From Vulcanimicrobiota bacterium (GTDB lineage Bacteria > Vulcanimicrobiota > Vulcanimicrobiia > Vulcanimicrobiales > Vulcanimicrobiaceae): a stretch of 8,941 bases of DNA. The stretch covers positions 1 to 8,941 of the forward strand of contig DAHUYY010000070.1 of assembly GCA_027306845.1 (NCBI GenBank), read 5' to 3'. Below the pieces are notes generated by a model, which worked only from the letters and a program-made list of their open reading frames with translations, ran no database searches and was not told where the DNA came from. A program made the position numbers and the translations under genes. Of this stretch, positions 6,198 to 8,941 are shown piece after piece (the stretch's first letter is position 1; every line of letters starts with the position of its first letter).

Positions 6198-7442
6198 ATG
6201 CCTACAGCAACGATGCCGGTGAACATCGGCAATACCGGTTTCATGCTCCTTTGCGCGAGTCTCGTCATGTTGATGACACCGGGGCTCGCGTTTTTTTATG
6301 GCGGGCTCGTCGCGCGCAAAAACGTGCTGAGCATTATGATTCAAAGCTTTATGTCGTTGGGGTGGACGACCGTCCTATGGTTTGCCTTCGGTTATTCGAT
6401 GAGCTTCGGCCCCGACTGGCACGGCATTATCGGCAACCCATTCACCTATGCATTTCTGCACGGAGTAACGCTGCAGACGATGTATACCGGCAACAACGCC
6501 GGCATTCCGCTCGTGGTGCATGTCGCCTATCAGATGATGTTCGCGATTATCACGCCGGCGCTTATTACCGGCGCCTTCGCCAATCGCGTGACGTTTAAAG
6601 CGTACTTTTGGTTTCTCACCGCCTGGCTCATTTTCGTTTACTTCCCGTTCGTGCATATGATCTGGAGCCCGCAGGGGTTGCTCGCGCAATGGGGCGTTCT
6701 CGATTTCGCCGGCGGTATCGTCGTGCACGCGTCGGCGGGATTCGCCGCACTAGCATCGGTGCTCTATGTCGGTCGGCGCACGGTCATCGAAAACAAGCCG
6801 CATAACATCCCGCTGATCGCCCTCGGCACCGGCTTGTTGTGGTTTGGCTGGTACGGCTTTAACGCCGGCTCCGAGTTGCGTGTCGATTCAATTACCGCGA
6901 CGGCATTCCTCAACACCGACGTCGCCGCATCTTTCGCCGCCGTGGCATGGCTGCTCATCGAGTGGGCGTACGGCAGACAACCGAAGTTCGTCGGTCTGCT
7001 CACCGGCGCGGTTGCCGGGCTCGCGACCATAACGCCCGCTGCGGGCTATGTATCGCCGGTCACCGCAGTCATTATCGGGCTTGCAGCCGGATTTGTTTGC
7101 TACTACGCGGTAGCGCTCAAGAACCGTCTCGGCTGGGATGATGCGCTCGATGTCTGGGGCGTCCACGGCGTCGGAGGATTCCTCGGCATCGTATTGCTCG
7201 GCGTTTTCGCGTCGACGCAATGGAACCCCAGCGGCGCAAACGGATTGTTGTTCGGTGGCGTTGCCTTCTTCGGCAAACAGGTGACCGCAGCGGTGCTTTG
7301 CAGCGCCTATGCGTTCGTATTTACGTTTGCGATGCTCTGGCTTATCAACCTCATCACACCGGTAAAAGTGCCGCCGGAGGGTGAGGAGCAAGGGCTCGAT
7401 ATCGCACTGCACGGCGAGGAAGCATACCCGCTCGGGCTCTAG
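6198..7442 (+). CDS. amtB: Ammonium transporter, Amt/AmtB family
   Basis: A 414-residue polytopic membrane protein that conducts ammonium/ammonia across the inner membrane as a trimer. Eleven membrane segments are expected, starting with 'GFMLLCASLVMLMTPGLAFF'. Key residues are visible: D169 and H177 in 'DFAGGIVVHASAG', H323 in 'DVWGVHGVGG' (the twin histidines of the pore), and the phenylalanine gate F115 and F216. The cytoplasmic tail 'EGEEQGLDIALHGEEAYPL' (394-412) is the conserved PII-binding tail, so gating by a GlnK/PII protein is expected. No glnK gene is present beside it in this window. There is no cleavable signal peptide, unlike E. coli AmtB. The ATG at 6198 follows GGAGGT by four bases. 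A TTG at 6186 is in frame but lies inside the leader and is unlikely. A leader fold may control translation. Confidence 0.96.
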   Translation: MPTATMPVNIGNTGFMLLCASLVMLMTPGLAFFYGGLVARKNVLSIMIQSFMSLGWTTVLWFAFGYSMSFGPDWHGIIGNPFTYAFLHGVTLQTMYTGNNAGIPLVVHVAYQMMFAIITPALITGAFANRVTFKAYFWFLTAWLIFVYFPFVHMIWSPQGLLAQWGVLDFAGGIVVHASAGFAALASVLYVGRRTVIENKPHNIPLIALGTGLLWFGWYGFNAGSELRVDSITATAFLNTDVAASFAAVAWLLIEWAYGRQPKFVGLLTGAVAGLATITPAAGYVSPVTAVIIGLAAGFVCYYAVALKNRLGWDDALDVWGVHGVGGFLGIVLLGVFASTQWNPSGANGLLFGGVAFFGKQVTAAVLCSAYAFVFTFAMLWLINLITPVKVPPEGEEQGLDIALHGEEAYPLGL

Positions 7443-7456
7443 CCGTCGTTCGGCTT

Positions 7457-7495
7457 CGGTACTCGGCGGAGGCTACGGGCTGACGCCGAGTACCG
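7457..7495. repeat. 11-bp perfect inverted repeat spanning the stop codon of the next gene
   Basis: CGGTACTCGGC (7457-7467) and GCCGAGTACCG (7485-7495) form a perfect 11-bp stem with a 17-nt loop. It lies between the convergent ends of amtB and the secreted-protein gene and contains that gene's TAG (7475-7473). It shares TACTCGGC and GTCAGCCCG with the repeat elements at 8124-8371, so it is probably a degenerate member of that family acting as a shared 3'-end stem. No T-tract is seen. Confidence 0.6.
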
Positions 7496-8084
7496 GGTGC
7501 AACTCGACGCCGTTGCGTGAGACGCCGTCTTGTTGATGGATCCGATCGAAGAAGCCGACCCCGGAGATCGTCACGGTTGGCGGCGTTGCGCCGTGGTAAT
7601 CCAACCACCACCAAAATCGCGTCGCGCGATGGTGCCCGATGCGATCGACCTCCGCTCGCAGCGCAGCGTACTGCGCGCCGCGCGTGGTAACGCACGAAGG
7701 CATCGGTATCTCGCCGATCAACGTCGCTCCGCTCTGCGGATCGCGCAGAACGAGATGGTAATCGCCGTCGGCTTCGATGCGATAACCGACGAGTTGCGCG
7801 CGCACGCGCCAGAGCGTCGTCTCGACCGGCTTGAGGCGACGGGTGACGAGATCGGGGTCGCGCGGGGCACGCTGCGCGGCGAGCCACCCGATGGTGGTTC
7901 CGTGCGGCGTAAAATCGACGTGCGACGCATCGCGGTCGCGCAGCGTCTTCATCGCCCAGAGTTCGGTGCCGCAACGAATCGGCTTGAAGCGTTCGTGGTG
8001 GTAGTACCCGCGCGCGGAGAGCGCTCCGCCGTAGGGCAGCGCGAACGCGAGTACGAGTGCAGCAACAATCGAGATGCGTAGCAT
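7473..8084 (-). CDS. Secreted protein of unknown function
   Basis: The product has 203 residues from the chosen ATG at 8084. A signal peptide covers residues 1-25 (MLRISIVAALVLAFALPYGG, cleavage near ALSARG). Two cysteines remain in the mature part, C38 in 'IRCGTELWAMKTLRD' and C131 in 'MPSCVTT', suggesting one disulfide. Core motifs are 'RRLKPVETTLWRVRAQLVGY', 'EADGDYHLVLRDPQSGATLI', and near the end 'TISGVGFFDRIHQQDGVSRN' followed by GVELHPVL. From memory these occur in uncharacterised exported bacterial proteins that often start 'CGTERWAVKTL' and end 'GIELHPVL'. No enzymatic motif is recognised. The frame is open up to 8147, but those extra codons come from repeat DNA and precede the signal peptide. 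No strong ribosome site is seen. The last codons and stop lie in a repeat-like hairpin. Confidence 0.82.
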   Translation of the reverse strand: MLRISIVAALVLAFALPYGGALSARGYYHHERFKPIRCGTELWAMKTLRDRDASHVDFTPHGTTIGWLAAQRAPRDPDLVTRRLKPVETTLWRVRAQLVGYRIEADGDYHLVLRDPQSGATLIGEIPMPSCVTTRGAQYAALRAEVDRIGHHRATRFWWWLDYHGATPPTVTISGVGFFDRIHQQDGVSRNGVELHPVLGVSP

Positions 8085-8123
8085 GGCAACGCTATTCGCG
8101 CGAAACAACGCAGCGCCCCTTAT

Positions 8124-8223
8124 GTCAGCCCGAGTAGGGCGCTGCAATGTCAGCCCGAGTAGGGCGCTGCAATGTCAGCCCGAGCAGAGCGTAGCACTGT
8201 CAGCCCGAGTAGGGCGCGTTAGC
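8124..8223 (+). repeat. 25-bp tandem array, four units
   Basis: The units are 8124-8148, 8149-8173, 8174-8198 and 8199-8223. Units 1 and 2 are identical: GTCAGCCCGAGTAGGGCGC followed by TGCAAT. Unit 3 carries several changes (GAGCAGAGCGTAGCACT at its end). Unit 4 keeps the first 19 bp and then runs into a full palindromic element. Each unit equals the outer half of that element, so the array looks like amplification of one half. It is non-coding, between two minus-strand genes. Confidence 0.85.
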
Positions 8224-8236
8224 GCCCGTATCGAGG
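8199..8236 (+). repeat. Palindromic repeat element, copy 1 (forward)
   Basis: The structure is GTCAGCCCGAGTA, then a stem GGGCGC (8212-8217), loop GTTA, stem GCGCCC (8222-8227), then GTATCGAGG (8228-8236). It faces copy 2 head to head, with GTATCGAGG pairing with CCTCGATAC at 8255-8263 across an 18-bp GC-rich spacer. Confidence 0.8.
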
Positions 8237-8254
8237 GCGGCGGCGGCAACGGCG

Positions 8255-8291
8255 CCTCGATACGGCTGCTTCGCAGCCTACTCGGCGTGAC
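8255..8291 (-). repeat. Palindromic repeat element, copy 2 (reverse)
   Basis: Read on the minus strand it is GTCACGCCGAGTA, stem GGCTGC, loop GAA, stem GCAGCC, then GTATCGAGG. It is the same element as copy 1, but the stem has two base pairs changed with both partners compensated. The 11-bp arms CCGTATCGAGG (8226-8236) and CCTCGATACGG (8255-8265) join copies 1 and 2 in a larger inverted repeat. Confidence 0.8.
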
Positions 8292-8371
8292 AGCTCCCTA
8301 CTCGGCGTGATAGCTCCCTACTCGGCGTGACAGATCCCTACTCGGCGTGATAGATCCCTACTCGGCGTGAC
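8278..8371 (-). repeat. 20-bp tandem array, four units plus a partial fifth
   Basis: The units start at 8278, 8298, 8318, 8338 and 8358. On the plus strand they read CTACTCGGCGTGA, then CAGCTCC, TAGCTCC, CAGATCC and TAGATCC in that order. A C/T change thus alternates every unit while a C/A change splits the array in two, which suggests successive duplications of a two-unit block. The array is the outer half of the palindromic element in reverse orientation. It ends 17 bp from the stop codon of the gene at 8388-8738. Confidence 0.85.
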
Positions 8372-8387
8372 GGCAATGTGCCGGTGG

Positions 8388-8738
8388 TTATTGCTTCCCG
8401 ATGCGCTCGTTTTCGTTATTGAGCAGATAGATACGGTCGGCGTGACGTATGCCGAGCGCGCGCTGATCGTAGATGATCCCGACGTAGCGACCGGGTTTCA
8501 CGGCTCTCATTTGGTACGTCGTCCTCCCGTCGTCGGAGAACACTCGATCGAATTTCGGCACGATCTCGAAACTCAAGATCTGCCCGGTGTGCGGATTGCG
8601 CACCTTGATATTCGTCGTCGAAACGTGCAGCGTGATGCCGTAGAAGGTCGAGGTCTTCGCCGAGGCGATCGACGGAACGGTGATGGCGGTGAATGCGAGC
8701 GCGAACGTCGCGAGTAGATTAAATAAACGGTTTTTCAT
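8388..8738 (-). CDS. Small secreted protein of unknown function
   Basis: A 116-residue protein with a clear signal peptide (MKNRLF, a hydrophobic run LLATFALAFTAITV, cleavage after SIASA at residue 27). The mature part of about 89 residues has alternating beta-strand patterns: 'FYGITLHVSTTNIKVRN', 'QILSFEIVP', 'TTYQMRAVKPGRYVGIIYDQ', 'HADRIYLLNN'. This suggests a small beta-barrel or OB-like fold, but that is inference. It has no cysteines and no recognised catalytic motif. The start ATG at 8738 has AGGA nine bases upstream. Repeat DNA lies immediately on both sides: a 20-bp array 17 bp past the stop and a 23-bp array upstream, so the gene sits as an island within the repeat cluster. No promoter is convincing. 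Confidence 0.75.
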   Translation of the reverse strand: MKNRLFNLLATFALAFTAITVPSIASAKTSTFYGITLHVSTTNIKVRNPHTGQILSFEIVPKFDRVFSDDGRTTYQMRAVKPGRYVGIIYDQRALGIRHADRIYLLNNENERIGKQ

Positions 8739-8762
8739 GCTCTGCTTTCCTCAATCGTACGT

Positions 8763-8778
8763 CGTGCGAACACGCACG
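8763..8778. other. Small hairpin in the leader of the secreted-protein gene
   Basis: CGTGCG (8763-8768) and CGCACG (8773-8778) pair around an AACA loop, 24 bp upstream of the ATG at 8738 on the minus strand. A second weak stem, CAAACC (8813-8818) with GGTTTG (8826-8831), lies further upstream. Both could belong to the untranslated leader; no function can be assigned. Confidence 0.35.
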
Positions 8779-8844
8779 TCGTCCTTTATGTATATCCGAA
8801 TACCGGGACACCCAAACCTCGAAAAGGTTTGCCGGGGATACGCC

Positions 8845-8881
8845 CCTCGATACGGCTGCTTCGCAGCCTACTCGGGGTGAC
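8845..8881 (-). repeat. Palindromic repeat element, copy 3 (reverse)
   Basis: The 31 bp from CCTCGATACGG to CTACTCGG are identical to copy 2, which lies 590 bp to the left, and the match resumes with GTGACAGCT after a single C-to-G difference. On the minus strand it reads GTCACCCCGAGTA, stem GGCTGC, loop GAA, stem GCAGCC, GTATCGAGG. Confidence 0.8.
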
Positions 8882-8941
8882 AGCTGCAGCATACTCGGGG
8901 TGACGGATGAAGCCTACTCGGGGTGACGGCTGCGCGAAGCC
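8869..8941 (-). repeat. 23-bp tandem array, three units, running off the window
   Basis: TACTCGGGGTGAC recurs at 8869, 8892 and 8915, an exact 23-bp period, with variable 10-bp linkers (AGCTGCAGCA, then GGATGAAGCC). The third unit runs into GGCTGCGCGAAGCC at the window edge, possibly the start of another hairpin element. Its core matches the 20-bp and 25-bp arrays. Confidence 0.8.

Noticed and set aside
6186..6200. TTG at 6186 as the amtB start
   Set aside because: It lies inside the T-tract and Shine-Dalgarno. The ATG at 6198 is ideally spaced from GGAGGT.
8085..8147. Upstream extension of the secreted-protein gene to ATG 8147
   Set aside because: The added codons lie in repeat DNA and would place 21 residues ahead of a good signal peptide.
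8124..8371. CRISPR array
   Set aside because: The units abut with no unique spacers of 30 bp or so, the periods are 20 and 25 bp, and the two halves are in opposite orientations around a palindrome. No cas genes are present.

Overview
The window looks like a chromosomal segment of a GC-rich free-living bacterium. No rRNA, tRNA or phage structural genes are visible. A signal-peptide M48 protease, two small secreted proteins, and the style of dispersed repeats at the right end would fit an environmental lineage such as Candidatus Eremiobacterota. That placement is a guess from style only.

Layout. (1) 1-2422 is a small accessory/defence patch, visibly more AT-rich than the rest. It starts with the C-terminal part of a Doc/Fic toxin. 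Two minus-strand genes follow: a probable modified-DNA-dependent nuclease (EVE/PUA-like reader plus PD-(D/E)XK nuclease) and a protein resembling a restriction-endonuclease family whose catalytic lysine seems to be lost. No methyltransferase is visible. (2) 2632-3627 is an aldo/keto reductase on the minus strand. (3) 3706-4590 is a complete type II toxin-antitoxin operon of the DUF1778 (RHH antitoxin)/GNAT acetyltransferase (TacAT) type. It has a recognisable promoter, and two direct repeats one helical turn apart form a likely operator. (4) 4744-5133 is a VOC-fold protein on the minus strand, convergent with the toxin gene. (5) 5358-7442 holds two plus-strand genes: a secreted M48 metalloprotease, then an AmtB-type ammonium transporter whose leader can fold to hide its own ribosome binding site. 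(6) 7473-8738 holds two small exported proteins of unknown function on the minus strand.

The most unusual part is the repeat system at 7457-7495, 8124-8371 and 8845-8941. A roughly 38-bp palindromic element is present in three full copies. Two of them face each other head to head. The hairpin stem differs between copies at two base pairs, both compensated. The outer half of the element has also been amplified into tandem arrays with three different periods (25, 20 and 23 bp). This has the look of a REP/BIME-type mobile palindrome family, and a related hairpin overlaps the stop codon of the neighbouring gene.

Apart from the toxin-antitoxin pair, the genes do not form one obvious pathway. The window reads as housekeeping genes (reductase, VOC protein, protease, transporter) with toxin-antitoxin and restriction-type modules inserted beside them.
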